From Eucommia ulmoides (Eukaryota; Streptophyta; Magnoliopsida; Garryales; Eucommiaceae): DNA of 64,000 nt. Shown in pieces: positions 1-12,330 of the stretch (position 1 is the first letter of the stretch; every line of letters begins with the position of its first letter). Location: the NCBI GenBank assembly GCA_016647705.1, contig CM028335.1:18640905-18704904 (forward strand). Reading direction: 5' to 3'. Made by a program: the position numbers and the translations under genes. The notes beneath the pieces were generated by a model. It saw nothing but the letters and a program-made list of their open reading frames with translations, ran no database searches and had not been told where the DNA came from.

Positions 1-849
1 ATCAAGAATTTCTTCAAAATATTTCTCTCAAAATATATTTCAGAAAATATGCATTTTTCTTTAAAAATATGATTTGATTTGAATGCTTGATTAATTTAAA
101 AATGAAATTCATATGTCTATATATGAGGAATATAAACAATGTTTATAACGACTATTTTTTGAAAGATATGCACAAAAATGACATATATAGATCCCATGTA
201 TAAGATATATTCAAATCAACTTTATTTGACCAAGAATAAAACTTTTAAAATACTCATTTTAGTCCCCAAATGATTTCAAATTAAAACCCAAAAGGATAGA
301 CAGAAGTTTAAGTGGTATAAATCACAAAATGAGAAAATATATGGACTAAATCAAAAGATCTTTAAAATATAAGATATATCTTTGAAATACAGTCAAACCC
401 CATTAAACTAATATATTCCAATGTTCAAATGATTAAAAATGGGTGGAAGATATTTGAAAACTGTTCTGGTCAAAAACTAAGAAAGACTCTGTTGGTCGAT
501 TGACTTGTCAAACAATTGATCGGTTGACCTTCAATGTAATACCCCAAAAATTTATATTGTGAAAATATTATTTTATATAAGTTTAATAGTTTTGGTATTA
601 TTTTACAAATTTATAGTATAAATAACATTGGATAACGTTTTTGGGATATAAATATAATTATTGGGTTTAATAAGGATTACCTTATAATTATGGGGTATTA
701 AATGTATTTTTTTTAAATATTAAAAATTAAGTAACTCATTGTGGCCATAAGATTAAAGAAAATAAAAAGGGGAGGAGGGGGGATGAGGAAAGGAGGACTA
801 CATACTATCACATGTGTATGCATAAGGAAAAGTTATTAAATGTAGAGAT

Positions 850-850
<1 letters not shown>

Positions 851-892
<42 letters not shown>
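851..892. repeat. (TA)n microsatellite
   Basis: About twenty uninterrupted TA units within the LTR at 535-2095. Confidence 0.9.
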
Positions 893-894
<2 letters not shown>

Positions 895-2098
895 TATTAA
901 GAATTATCAAAGGAGATGAAGGTTCAACACTTAATTAAAAATATATATGACGAAAAATGACGGGATTATATATTTTGAATTTTTTTTTAGCAAGAAACTA
1001 TTTTGATTCGGATTTCGGCTGTGGATTTTAGGTAGAATTTCTCACTCTTTTATATTATTATTATTGTTGAATTTTAATTGTTAATTTTCATTAAATAATT
1101 ATGATTGTGTGAAAATTATGTAAAAATTATGTCAATGTGTTTTATTTGTTGTATTAATTAAATGCACGTATCGGAGAGGTTCCAATTCTACTGAGCGTTG
1201 GCTTACAACCCTATAATTTTGATTGTAGGGCTAGTGAGATTGGAACAACAACGATAATTTTATTTGAATTTCGATTTAATTTGTAATAGTCGAATTTATT
1301 ATTTACTATTGTAAAATTGATTCGATAAATCGATAAATTGAGTATAATTATTTTAACATAATAAAATTTGTACTCATAATTTTCACCATAGTTTTGAGGA
1401 ATGTGGAATAAATAATACCTAGAGTGGGTTATTACTCTTCACCATATAGTTTTGAGAAAATTTCCCTCTGTTTGGCGGCCCTATCGCAAACCTAGTGGCG
1501 GGTATAATAAAATATCCCTGTGGTTGTTATCAGTGATATTATTCAATTATCCATAATAATTGAATAATTTGATTAATAATATATTAAGAAATAATTGTAT
1601 TGATTATTTACTGTTGAAAAATCAACTTGGAGATAAATCGATAATTATAATTATCACGGTAGCTTTAAAATCAAATTAGTATATATTTGAGATTGCTCCT
1701 TATTTAGTCCCAATTTGGATGGTTTTGGTTGTTTGGGTAGTGTTGGTTAATTTGGTGTCATGGAATTGGAGCCAGGGAAATGGAATTAAAATTACAAATG
1801 GAACAAAATACTATTAATAGTAACAGTTAATTTAGTTACTTAATATCATTACTAATATTATTACTTAATATTGATAGTTTAGATATCCTTCCATAAATTA
1901 TACTTGAATATATAATAATTGAGTTATATTATTTACTGTGGTAAAATTAATTCAATAAATCGACAAATTATAATTGTCGCCGTCATATTGTAAAAATTCT
2001 CAGATTTATGTAATAAAATATTGATCGTTTGATTTTAGTATTAATTTTCCAAGAGGAGAAATCGCGTGACAGTTTTGGAAAATCGAGTCGTTACAGAG

Positions 2099-2111
2099 TG
2101 GTATTAGAGCC
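2099..2111 (+). other. Primer-binding site, initiator tRNA-Met type
   Basis: TGGTATTAGAGCC begins three bases after the LTR end at 2095. It differs by one base from the plant retrotransposon primer site TGGTATCAGAGCC, which pairs with initiator tRNA-Met. Confidence 0.8.
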
Positions 2112-2755
2112 GAATTAATAGTAGTACTAATTTATTTATAAATGGTGAAATATTTGAGATAGAATTCTCTATAGGAGAAACCAAGTGGCGACCTTAAGAA
2201 ATCGGGTCGTATCATTCAACGTCAAGAATTGTAGTCGTTGCACTACAGGTCGGGCGATTATTTTAGGCTTTGAATCAACTGTTTAACCTGTCGATCGACC
2301 AGATAGCCTAAAACTCTAAAAATTATCATCCTGATCAATCAGTTGACTGGTCTATGGGGCGGTCGACCGTCCAGGCTAAAAAATAAATTTCTCAAACTTT
2401 TTAAACGCCTTCTTGATCAAGTACTTAGGAAAATTTTGATTACATACATTTATCACTTCTGACCGCTTAAAAAAATATTTCAAGTTAATTTTGAGTGTCG
2501 TGCGTGATCCTAATCGGGTTGCATTAAGGGTTTAAAGAAGAATAGAGTTGTTTTACCGAGAAATACAAAACATCCTTCTCTTCTCAAAAAGTCTTCAATA
2601 TCTTCATTGCAACCATCTTAATTTTTATCAATCTTCGTTATAACCAATCTTTTTCTCATTGAATCATCAGAACTAAAATCCAGAATACTCAATAAACACA
2701 TTAGTTCCTTAAAACATCTAAATTAATTGGTTCATCAAAACATCTAGGGTCAACA

Positions 2756-3408
2756 ATGTCCCCATTTTTTATGATGACAATTAACTTTGATATTTTCTTG
2801 AAAAAAATATATAATCACACTCCCTCTAAATATGAGGACGGGTTTTATTCAATTTAAAAATTATAATGAAAAAGTTTTTTTAAGATTATGCAATGAGAAT
2901 TAAGGAATTTTCAAGACATACAATAAAAAAAATTTGCCACTTCTCCCCCCTTAGTAAAAACAAACATAAAAACATCTATCTCTCTCCCCCTTTGCCATCT
3001 CAAAAAGGGGGAGTGTGAATCAAAATATCGGAATGTTGTGAAACCCTCAAACACTTACTTTTCATCAAATCTTGAGATTTCAAAAATTAAAATTCATTTT
3101 AAAATTCGAATTAATAATATCATTGATTATGATAAGGATATAAACAATTAAGTACCCAAAAAAAATTAATATTTTCAAGAAAGTTTACTTGAGAAAAAAA
3201 ATCAACTCAATCACATAATTAATAACAAGACAATTATATTGAGAAATTTATATTCAAAATTTTTATATGGATCACTTGAGAAATAATAATGAGATTAAAC
3301 ATAACTTAGATCCATAATATAGCCAATAAAAGAAAATATTCAACATAATTAATCGTCAAACACCTAATTACTATTACAGACTAAATGTATGAAATTTGTC
3401 CTTAAATA
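2756..3408 (-). other. 3' untranslated part of a minus-strand element, with polypurine tract and hairpin
   Basis: Between the decayed gene at 3409-4630 and the LTR starting at 2755 the sequence is non-coding. On the minus strand AAAGGGGGAGAGAGA (about 2979-2993) looks like a polypurine tract. With its partner at about 3003-3013 it forms an inverted repeat, CTCCCCCTTT facing AAAAGGGGGAG, around a short loop. Confidence 0.45.
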
Positions 3409-4630
3409 TTACAAACCATGAAATAAAAATAAATAAGGACTGTGGCCAGGAAACGGATAGTAAGGACTGGGTAGACCAGAAGGACCGGAAGGCAGTCGAG
3501 GGTAGTATAAACTTGATGGTTTGGACGATTCAGGAGGCATAGAAGGATTGTAGGGTTGGAGGTTCTGTATCATCCCTTGGATTGACTTCACTGAAGATGC
3601 CATTTTCCCCATCTGCATCGACAGACCATCAAGTTATTCATTAAATTTATAAAAATGCCTCTTAACTACCTCAGTATACTACTGGAAGTCTTCAAATTAC
3701 ACTTGAAGTTGATCTAGCCTCTGATATGCTCTATACAGACTCACTTTCTCCCTTTTTCCCTCAGCATCTTTGTCTTTATTACCTCTTCCTTTTTTAACCC
3801 ATGGATTTTTTGTAAACTCATATCCCATTAGGATAATGGCATTTGTGTTCAAGAAATAACTCCTAGTCATAGCACAAGTGGCACACTTCTCATTAGTGGG
3901 AACTTTGAAGTACTATAGGATATGATGTATAACATCCCCATAGGGTTAAACACGATATACTGCTCCTAATCGATATTTCATGTGCTCAATAATGAGGGTA
4001 GGAAGATCAAATTTAGATCCATTGACAATAGAATAAAGGATGAAGGTGTTGAAATCTGTGATCGTGGTGTAATTATTTCTAAGTGGAGCAATTGGGTACG
4101 AGATGATTGAATGAAAATATAATTCTCACGACTCAATAAGCTAGCCTTAGCATTGACAACATTTAGATCTCTACGTGCTTGACCAAGATTGAAATTTTAA
4201 AAAATGCAATAAGCATTATTTTGTGGAAAAATAGTGCCTCCTTGGACATAAAGAACTTCAACAAGATCATCTAAGGAAATTTCAATACTGACACCAGTCA
4301 CAAATGAATAAAGTCTATCGTCCAAACAGGAAAAATTACTATAAAATATTTTTCCCAATGAGAGAGCCAATTGTTACTCTTGGACAAGAAGGAATCCCAA
4401 TCCAAATTACCAAACTTAGTCAAAATATCAATACCATAATTTCTTAAGTTTTCAAAATCAACTGGCCTACCACATACCACTTTTCTTTTATTAAGATCGT
4501 TTTGAAACTTCCTTTGATTTTATTTACATAAAAATTTATAGTTTTCAAAGTCCGGCTTTTTTACTTTCTTGGCCTTATCCTTGGACCCTTAAGCCCCTTT
4601 CTTCTTAGCCACTTGTTTTTTAACCATTTT
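3409..4630 (-). pseudogene. Decayed transposon protein, copy A
   Basis: Read on the minus strand the frame starts near 4628 with a lysine-rich MVKKQVAKKKGA segment. It passes through RPVDFENLRNYGIDIL (about 4410-4470) and ends near 3409 in a proline-rich tail containing PPESSKPSSLYYP. Several stops and frameshifts interrupt it. A second copy of the same gene lies at about 6960-8030. I suspect a gag-like or plant transposon-protein family typical of non-autonomous LTR elements. This is inferred from layout (leader, lysine-rich start, polypurine tract, LTR start), not from a certain domain match. Confidence 0.45.
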
Positions 4631-4639
4631 TTAAATCAA

Positions 4640-5395
4640 ACAAAAAATACAATCTAGGACACCCTAAGGGCACGATTTAGGCAACCAACGAATAACAAGA
4701 TAACAAGAATACGAACAAGAAGCCTAGAAACCCTAAGAGAGAAAAAACAAAACAAAGAGTAGATCTAGATCTTACCAAAAACAAGAGATTTTGATAAGAG
4801 CCTCGGAGATTCAATGAAATCAACTCTTTTTGTCTTGAAATAACACACACTCTTCAAATCTTTTAGATCCAACCTATTTATTTGAATTTTCTCAAGTTTG
4901 TATGAAGATAAAATGTTTGGGGGTTGAATCTAGGAGAAGAGGTCGAATGAACCGGAAAAAATAAGAAAGGAAACCTAGGTTCACGAATTTATAGTGTCGA
5001 CATTCGGTCAACAGATCGTCCTAACATTTGACCAGTTTAAAACACCTCTGTACTTTATTGGTCGATCGGTTGTCTCGTTGGTCGACCGGATAGGCTATTT
5101 TCTAAAACTTTTAGTTATTCTATTCTTGTTCATTTCTCAAGTAATCAAAATAGATATTATGATTAAATTAAGAAATAAAAAACTAAATTAATATATTAGC
5201 TTAAGATATTAAAACGTTTAACTAGTACAATAGTGCAATGCATTTGTCTTTCTAACAAAGTTTAAAAATTTAAACTTAAGTAAATTAAACATATCTTTTT
5301 AATTCTTGGGAGCTATTGGTCTAAGCATTTCTCAATAAAACCATTAGTCCCTTAAAACATCTAAATTAATTGTTTCATAAAAACATCCAGTGTCG
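4640..5395 (-). mobile_element. LTR-like segment between the two gene copies
   Basis: The high-coordinate end (about 5330-5400, minus strand) matches the LTR start at 2755: ATGTTTTTATGAAACAATTA, then AGGGACTAATGG. GTCGACC-type motifs follow at about 5040-5090, then a leader running into the gene start near 4628. This makes an alternating LTR-gene-LTR-gene tandem on the minus strand. Borders are approximate. Confidence 0.4.
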
Positions 5396-6196
5396 AAAAT
5401 CTCTCCATTTTTTATGATGACAATTAACTTGATATTTTATAAACAATAATATTGATAATCATATTCCCCTTTAATATGAGGATGGGTTTTGTTCAAATTA
5501 AAGATCATAATGAGAATTTTTTTTTAACTTGGAATAATAATTTTCAAGACATGCAATGCAAGACACTAAAAATATGCAGTTTTCCTCCCCTTTGTAAAAA
5601 AGTACATTAATCAAAGAAAACATCACTCAAATCTCTTCCTCTTTGTCATCTCAAAATGTGGGGTGGTGAATCAAAAGATCGGAATGTTGGATTATTTGTA
5701 ATGATTTGAAACCCTTATAACACTTTTATTCTATAATAACGTTTTGTATTTTTGTTTCAAGAACTTTTGAAAAGAATATTAAAACAATTCTTGACATTTC
5801 AAAAGTTAAAAAAAGTAATGTTGAAACACAATTGTTTGAAAATAAAGTCAATGATTTTGATATGGAAATATTTTTAGACAATCTATTTTCAAGAGTAAAT
5901 TTGTTTATTTCCAAAATATCATGTGAAAATTTCTTTGTTTTAAATATTTTTAAACAAATAGATCTTTCAAATCACCTAACACTAATATGATTAAAAATTA
6001 TATCTCAACATTTTGAGATAATTAATAAGATAATAAGATAATATCGGATAATAAGATGACGACATAAAAATACACTAAGCAATTTATTATAAAATTATAT
6101 GGATTTTTATGAGATAACGATGAGATTATAAATAACTTAAATTCAGAATTCATCAAAACATCAAATGTCAAATATCCAAATCATCCAAAATCTAAT
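5396..6196. other. Non-coding 3' region of copy B
   Basis: Corresponds to the polypurine and 3' untranslated zone of the copy-B element. The segment around 5395-5480 matches the zone at 2756-2850. Highly AT-rich, with no reading frame I can support. Confidence 0.4.
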
Positions 6197-6886
6197 GTTG
6201 CGTTTGGGTAAGGTAATTCAAGGAAGAATTTCATTTTGAAAAGAAATTTCACAAATTCTTTTTCTAAAATCCCTTGTTTGGATGCTATAAAAAAGGATTT
6301 GTAAAATCCATTAAATTTGTAAAATGAATTTTCAAAGTGAGAAAAAGGGATTTCTAAACCCCTTCAAAACATGTGTTATTTCCAAATCCCTCCAAGAGGT
6401 ATTTCAATTCTCTCAACATGTATTATTAAAATGGTATTACTAAAATTATATTATTGAAATAGATACAAAAATAGTATAATTAAAATAATATACTTAAAAT
6501 GATATTACTACAATTATATTATTAAAATAAGTGTAAAATAACATAATTAAAATTATATAATAGGTATAAAAAAAATAGTATAATTAAAATAGGTGTAAAA
6601 ATGACATAATTAAAATGACATTACAAAAATTATATTATTGAAATAGGCATAAAAATTATGTTCTTAAATTACTAAAATAAAAATTATATTATTAGGTAAA
6701 TTTTCATATATTCTATTATTAAAATTTAATAAATTTTAAAATTCTACATATAAATACTTGCCTATCCAAACAAGAAATTATAAAATTACCAATCAAACTC
6801 TTCATCTAAAGTAGTTATCAAAATAAGAAATTCGTAAATGATGGTCAAATTCCAGAAATTTATCAAATTTCTCACCCAAATGCAAC
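6197..6886. mobile_element. 690-bp TIR element (MITE-like)
   Basis: The left end is GTTGCGTTTGGGT and the reverse complement of the right end is GTTGCATTTGGGT. The flanks are direct repeats CTAAT at 6192-6196 and 6887-6891. If TAA is the true duplication, this would fit PIF/Harbinger. The interior is AT-rich with repeated short blocks and no coding capacity. It split the 3' region of copy B. Confidence 0.75.
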
Positions 6887-6959
6887 CTAATAGTTACTAT
6901 TATAGTACCATTCTATCTTAAAATGAATCATGTTCTAAATATTACAAATCATTAAAAAG

Positions 6960-7757
6960 AGTTCATTAGTAAGGACCGGGACCAGAATAAGGATGGTAAG
7001 GACTAGTAGGGACCAGGCGGGCCAGGAGGTGGCGGAGGGTAGTACGAATTGGACAATCCGGAAGATCCAGGAGGTGAATGTGAGTAGTAAGGATGGAAGT
7101 TCTGTAGCATACTGTGGATTTGCTCTACCCATGTCGAAATTCTTCCCATTTGCGCCCTCAACCCGTCAAGTCACCCATCAACAATCTCAGTGTATTGTTA
7201 AAAATTATCTAAGTGTACCTAAAGATGATCGAGTCTCTAATATACTCCATCTAAATTGGCTATTTCTTCTTCATCCCCTGGTATTTTCTTTTCCTTCATT
7301 ACCTATTTCTTTTTGAATCCATCGGTTTCCCATATTCTCATATCCCATAAGGATAATTACATTTGAGTTTAAGAAAGAATTATTGACCATGATACATTTG
7401 GAACATTCATTGTCAGTAGGCACATTGAAGGACCCAAGAATAAGGTATACAATATCACTATAAGATAGGACATGAGACACTATACTTCATTGGTATTTTA
7501 TATGCTCTACAATAAAGTTTGGAATTAGGGGTGGACAACAGGCGAGTTGGGCCAGGTTGGGCCAAAACCACAGACTAAACTAATATTAGACGGGTTTGGC
7601 TAGTTTGAACGATGGACCGCCCAATGATGTGCAGGTGGGGCAAGTTGGAGAAAATTCGATATTAACACCATTTGCATATGAGAAAATTCTATCATCCACT
7701 TGGTAAAAAGATCTGTAAAACATTTTCACCCAATGACTAAAACAATGTTTTCCTTCC

Positions 7758-7788
<31 letters not shown>

Positions 7789-8030
7789 AAAACAATCCCA
7801 TCCCAAACTTCTGAAGTAGTTAAAATATCAATTTCTTTCATCAATTCCTCAAAATCAACGGGCCTTCCACATACGACTTTTCTTTTGTTCAAATCATTTT
7901 AAAAATTCTTTTGGTTTTCTACGCTAAAAAATTCATAGTTTTCAGAATCCGGCTTTTGAGCATTTTTAGCCATTTCCTTATACCCTTGAGCCCCTATTTT
8001 CTTAGCCACTTATTTTTGGATCATATTTTT
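6960..8030 (-). pseudogene. Decayed transposon protein, copy B
   Basis: Homologous to copy A. It has the same leader style, start region near 8020 (VAKK followed by KPDSENYEFF-like sequence, with a stop inside the first codons) and the same proline-rich tail near 6960-7090 (PPGSSGLSNSYYPPPPPGPP on the minus strand). It is broken by stops, by a gap relative to copy A around 7520-7640 and by a C/A homopolymer at 7756-7792. Function unknown; see copy A. Confidence 0.4.
7756..7792. repeat. C23-A14 homopolymer junction
   Basis: A run of 23 C is followed directly by 14 A, inside the decayed copy-B gene. Such runs are prone to length errors in replication and sequencing. Confidence 0.9.
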
Positions 8031-8959
8031 TTTACGAGGGTTTGACAAGGAAAGCGAAATAGAGTAAACTGGGGACAATATCTAGATAAAATTGAACAAG
8101 GAAGGCTAGAAAACAACAAGAATATTACTAGAAATCAAGGAACCCGCGAGAAAATCAAAGAAGGACCAAGAAAATCTTATCTAGGGTGAATATTTCAGAG
8201 AATCTCAAAGATCCTACGAAATCTAACACCTTTCGCTTGAAATCGTACCCACAACATGGGAAGTTGTTCTGGGAAAATCAAGTTATTGATGACTTATTTT
8301 TACTTTATATAACATGCAAAGTGTAAATTAGTTGGCCTTTAATATCTAGTAGTATGAGGGACTTATTTGGACTACCTTGGACTATGCCATGGTGGTTTTG
8401 GCTTTACTGGAGAGGTGGACCAACATATAGTAGTATAGGTTCATGCAATCCAAGACACCAAATAAAGAATTGGACCGTATCTAAAATAAGTAGCAAGAGT
8501 TACTTATCCACTCAGGATTGATTGGCCAAGATCTAGTAATGTGAAGTTCGCTGACATTGGTAGATGCCCAATTCCACACAAAGAACATTTATTAGAATTT
8601 ACCTATTTTTTCATAGGGATGTGAGATTCAAATTTAGTGAGAGTATATTTAGATTCATAAAAGACACCAAAATCTAAAATAAATATGCACCACTTTTATG
8701 TTACAATTACTCATTGCTTTTACTTTATTTATATAGATATCATAATGTCGAAATCATTACAAAACATCCATGATAAAAATACTTTCACCAGACCCAACTT
8801 CTCGGATTGTCTAAGAATATTAAAATTTATTTTAATATCCCATAAATTAGATAATGTTCTAGAGGGTCTAGTACTCGTGGCCTTTTAGACTAATACTGAT
8901 GAGGAACGAGTAACTATCCAAAAATGACAATACTAATAAGGAACGAGTAATTATCCAGA
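8031..8959. other. Leader of copy B and probable 5' region of the copia relic
   Basis: About 8031-8240 is the transcribed leader of copy B on the minus strand. From about 8280 the sequence precedes a copia gag on the plus strand and may contain its decayed LTR, though no LTR ends could be placed. Two imperfect tandem units of about 37 bp (GAGGAACGAGTAACTATCC type) occupy about 8885-8960. Confidence 0.4.
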
Positions 8960-10030
8960 AAGAGATAAACATTAACAAGTAGGCTCGGTTCTATTTGATA
9001 ACATCAATAAATAATGAGTTCCAAAATTTGTCCAAAGGGCTGTCGGGCTCATATATATTGTACAATGCCTAAAATATCTCTATTGTGAGTATAATCATAC
9101 TGCTAGGTACAATGTCTTGGACAATCTTTTCAAGGCCAAGACATCGGTATGATTATCTGTTCAGGAACACATCCTTAAGATGATTATTCAAGTCGAGAAA
9201 CTGAAAAAGTTGGGATCACCTTTGGCCCACAAGATGGTTGTAGATCTTATTCTGTAGTCGTTGTTGGACTCATTCAATCAGTTTGTGGTGAATTTTTTAA
9301 CATGAACAAGTTAGAAGTAACTTTTCTAGAGCTTTTAAACATGTTGTGTCACGACCCATCCTGGACACCCGTCATCCCGGGGCCGGCGTGACAACAACCC
9401 GACATCACCTATCGCATTTTAATCGACTAATATTTAAAAAAAAAAAAACATACATCACTATACAATCGTCTATATAGGATATACATAATCTCTTATATGG
9501 CGACACACCTTTCCCCCAAAACGTAATAATAACCAACTTAAATGAATTATATCATGAACCTCCCACAGGTTCACCTCTAACAGCCCATCTTGAAACTCCC
9601 ACACAACCCCAACGTAGAACTCTACCTAATGCCAGTAAGGGACCGACTCCTAACGGTTTCACCTGCGAGTGTATTGTCTTCTTAGTAAAAATATTTTATG
9701 ATAATAATTTATTCTACAACATCTAAATGGATCAAGCGTAAGTATATAAACACCACATAGCTCGTAAAATTTCTATTTTATATATATATATATGCAGTGA
9801 AAATAAAACATTATAGATACGTCCCATTCAAATCCATCTAGTATAAAATCATACCAATCACCATAATTAATAATAAATCACCCAATATAAGTAAAATACC
9901 ACATCTCAAACACACATCTCAAACACAACACACATTGGCTAGCCATAGTGATCATTTTAACCTCACGATCGGGAGTTGCAACAGTACCGTACCATCCGTA
10001 GAATATGCCTTCCTAGCGGAACAAATGACC

Positions 10031-10240
10031 ATATGCCCAGACCATTCATCGAACATGTCATAATATCAATATTCATATGCCGGACCACCCATTGGCTGGA
10101 TATAATATTAATAATCATCTGTCGGACCACCCATCGGCAGGATATAATATCAATAATTGTCTGTCGGACTGCTTATTGGCAAGACATAATATTAACAACT
10201 GCCTGCCGGACCGCCTATCGGCAGAACATTAAATCAATAA
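10031..10240 (+). repeat. 42-bp tandem repeat, about four clear units plus a decayed one
   Basis: Units carry the core TGTCGGACCACCCATCGGC followed by an AT-rich TATAATATCAATAAT stretch. Core variants are CATTGGC, CATCGGC, TATTGGC and TATCGGC. Because 42 is a multiple of three, a chance reading frame repeats every 14 residues. I do not regard this as a gene. Confidence 0.85.
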
Positions 10241-11060
10241 CATCAACAACAACTACAACTCAATAAAAAATCAACGCTCTGCCGAAATAGAAAATCAACA
10301 ATAGCATCAAATCGATAACAACATCATCAAATCAACAACATCAATAACCTCGTCTCATCAATATCGTCAAAATCCCCAACATCCACCTCTTTTTCTCTAA
10401 AACTGACTTTTAATCCAAAAATCATATTTTTCGTTTTTGTTTGAAAACCGTCTAATTTCAACAAAACCATTTTTTTTTCTACTCTCTTTTTAAAACCACC
10501 AAATCCAACAAAACTCATTTTTCAACTTCTTTCTAAAACCACCATAATTTAACAAAAATCCATTTCCCTAACTCACCCAAAACTTGCTTGATCCTTATCA
10601 TTTATAAAATCATACAGTCCAAGTAAAACCATTTTACACACACATTTATATATATATAAATAGTTTGGCAAGAAGACAGTACACTTACCTGATAATTCGC
10701 TCTTAGAAGTTCCACCGACTCTCTGCTACCGATTCTCTGGAAATCGGGAACCTATTCGTAACGGTGTCTAAATTAATATTATAGAGAAAAATACACTAAT
10801 CGTGGAATGCAATCCCTACGCTCATTAATTTCCCATTCCTCACGTGTTGTTATGAAATATAACTATTCGACTAGTATCGCTCTATTACGGTTTGCTATAT
10901 AAACTTTATTTACATGAGCGGTCCCATCCTTTATTATCGTCATTTCAATATTTTAAAGCTAGAAAACTAATTTAACAATCATAAAATAAATGAGAAACAT
11001 TACCCGCTCCAAAACGGTTGTCAATCCCCTAAAAATTCCTTAATCTGCTCCTACTCCCAC

Positions 11061-11307
11061 CGCCTCGGCGCAAATCCCACCGCCGCGGCGAATCCATTCT
11101 CCTTTTCCTCTTTTCTGCATACTGCTCCCCCTCTGCCTCGGTGAAGAAATCACCGCCTTGGCGAACCCGCGACAGATTTTGTTTTTGCTTCACTGATTTC
11201 TCATCGTCGCGGCGATGGATCGCACCGCCACGGCGATAGCCCCTCTTTCTTTCTATTCTACTTCTTGATCCTTCTCCGCCCAGGCGAAGTTATCTACCGC
11301 CTAGGCG
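11061..11307. repeat. Array of CGCC-NN-GGCG palindromes
   Basis: Ten-base inverted repeats with different central pairs: 11061 (TC), 11081 (GC), 11154 (TT), 11205 (GC, first arm CGTC), 11226 (AC), 11277 (CA) and 11298 (TA). Most are preceded by CAC or AC and several are followed by AA. The arms stay constant while the centre varies. Confidence 0.85.
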
Positions 11308-11934
11308 AACTCGCCACCACCCGCTCCTCTATTTTTTTTTCGTTGAACCTATTGGTTCTTTTTTTTTTTTCTCTCTCTCTCTCTCTTCCAACGATCACCC
11401 CCTACACCGACCACCAACAAAACTCACACCAAACAACCACCCTTAGACCAACCGAATGACGGCACAACACACACACACACACATACACACACACACTGCT
11501 TTCTATCTCTAACTTGCCCTCACCGCCGACCAAACTCTAGCGACACCCTCACAACCAACCGAACATATAGAACACACACCCATACACCCCCCTTTAACGG
11601 ACCACTCCCGGAGCAGTTGGTAGCGCGGGAAAAATACGCCGCTACTTACACTCGCAAGTACACGAGGTCTAAAGTTTTAGTATAGTGTGATCGTTAAGAT
11701 CGGGTTATCGTATCCACAGGGATTGTTGTCGTTACTATCGAATATCACGTTTGTCGTGACCTAATTTTATCTAGGCAAAAAACAAATGTAATTAATTAAT
11801 TAAACTAATACTAATATATCATAAATTAACTACACTATTATGTTAATATGTTTTAGGGTGAAGAATTGTATAGAGATTAACGTGTTTACAAATACGTGTT
11901 CGATTCCGATTTACTCGCGTTTATGTTGTTCGAC

Positions 11935-12330
11935 CTATTTGACAACCTCGGTATGTAAACTTCGCCGCCACCTCTTCTGAGTATAAGACGGGGGAATACA
12001 TGACTTCGAGTCAACGGATAAATCCCCCTCAACGTCTTAACAACCCTAGGTCACGTGAGTCTCGCCCAGCGTCATTGATTGCACACAATCCAACTCCCTC
12101 CCGAGTTATTGGATCGTCGCGTTGTATTTACTCTATCGACAATCTCCGTTCTAAACTCTCTCGCCACCTTTTCCGAGTGTAAGACAAGGAATATAACGCA
12201 ACTTCGAGTCAACGAAGAGGTCCCCCTCAACGTCTTAACGACCCTAGGTAGCGTGTGTCTTGCCCAACGTCATCAATTGTCCACAATCTAACTCCCTCCC
12301 GGATTATTAAATTGTGGCGTTTGTTTACCC
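11935..12330 (-). repeat. 198-bp tandem duplication of the conserved LTR module
   Basis: Within the solo LTR the segment containing ACTTCGAGTCAACG occurs at 12003 and again at 12201, a 198-bp period, with clear homology over the whole unit. Other family members have this module once. Confidence 0.8.

Larger units (their letters stand above)
535..2214 (+). mobile_element. Internally deleted LTR element with 5-bp target duplication
   Basis: An LTR begins TGTAATACCCC at 535 and ends GAGTCGTTACA at 2095. A primer-binding site follows. About 60 bp later a second LTR-like end, ATCGGGTCGTATCA, finishes at 2214. The 5 bp before 535 (530-534) and after 2214 (2215-2219) are both TTCAA. This is an element that lost its internal region and most of its 3' LTR, leaving a 1561-bp LTR plus a stub. 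It sits inside the older minus-strand LTR that fills the rest of 1-2755. Superfamily uncertain; the LTR start resembles Ty3/gypsy LTRs. Confidence 0.7.
1..2755 (-). mobile_element. Decayed minus-strand LTR (TGTTGAC family), interrupted at 535-2214
   Basis: Read on the minus strand from 2755 it starts TGTTGACCCTAGATG and continues with TTTTGATGAACC, then AGGAACTAATGTG. This parallels the start of the plus-strand LTRs at 44050, 60423 and 62913. Further in are GTCGACC-type inverted motifs (about 2290-2380 and 495-530), in the same order as in those LTRs. The far end lies outside the window. Confidence 0.55.

Noticed and set aside
9976-10266. 96-codon frame with a 14-residue repeat
   Set aside because: A by-product of the 42-bp tandem repeat inside a solo LTR; no start context or homologue.
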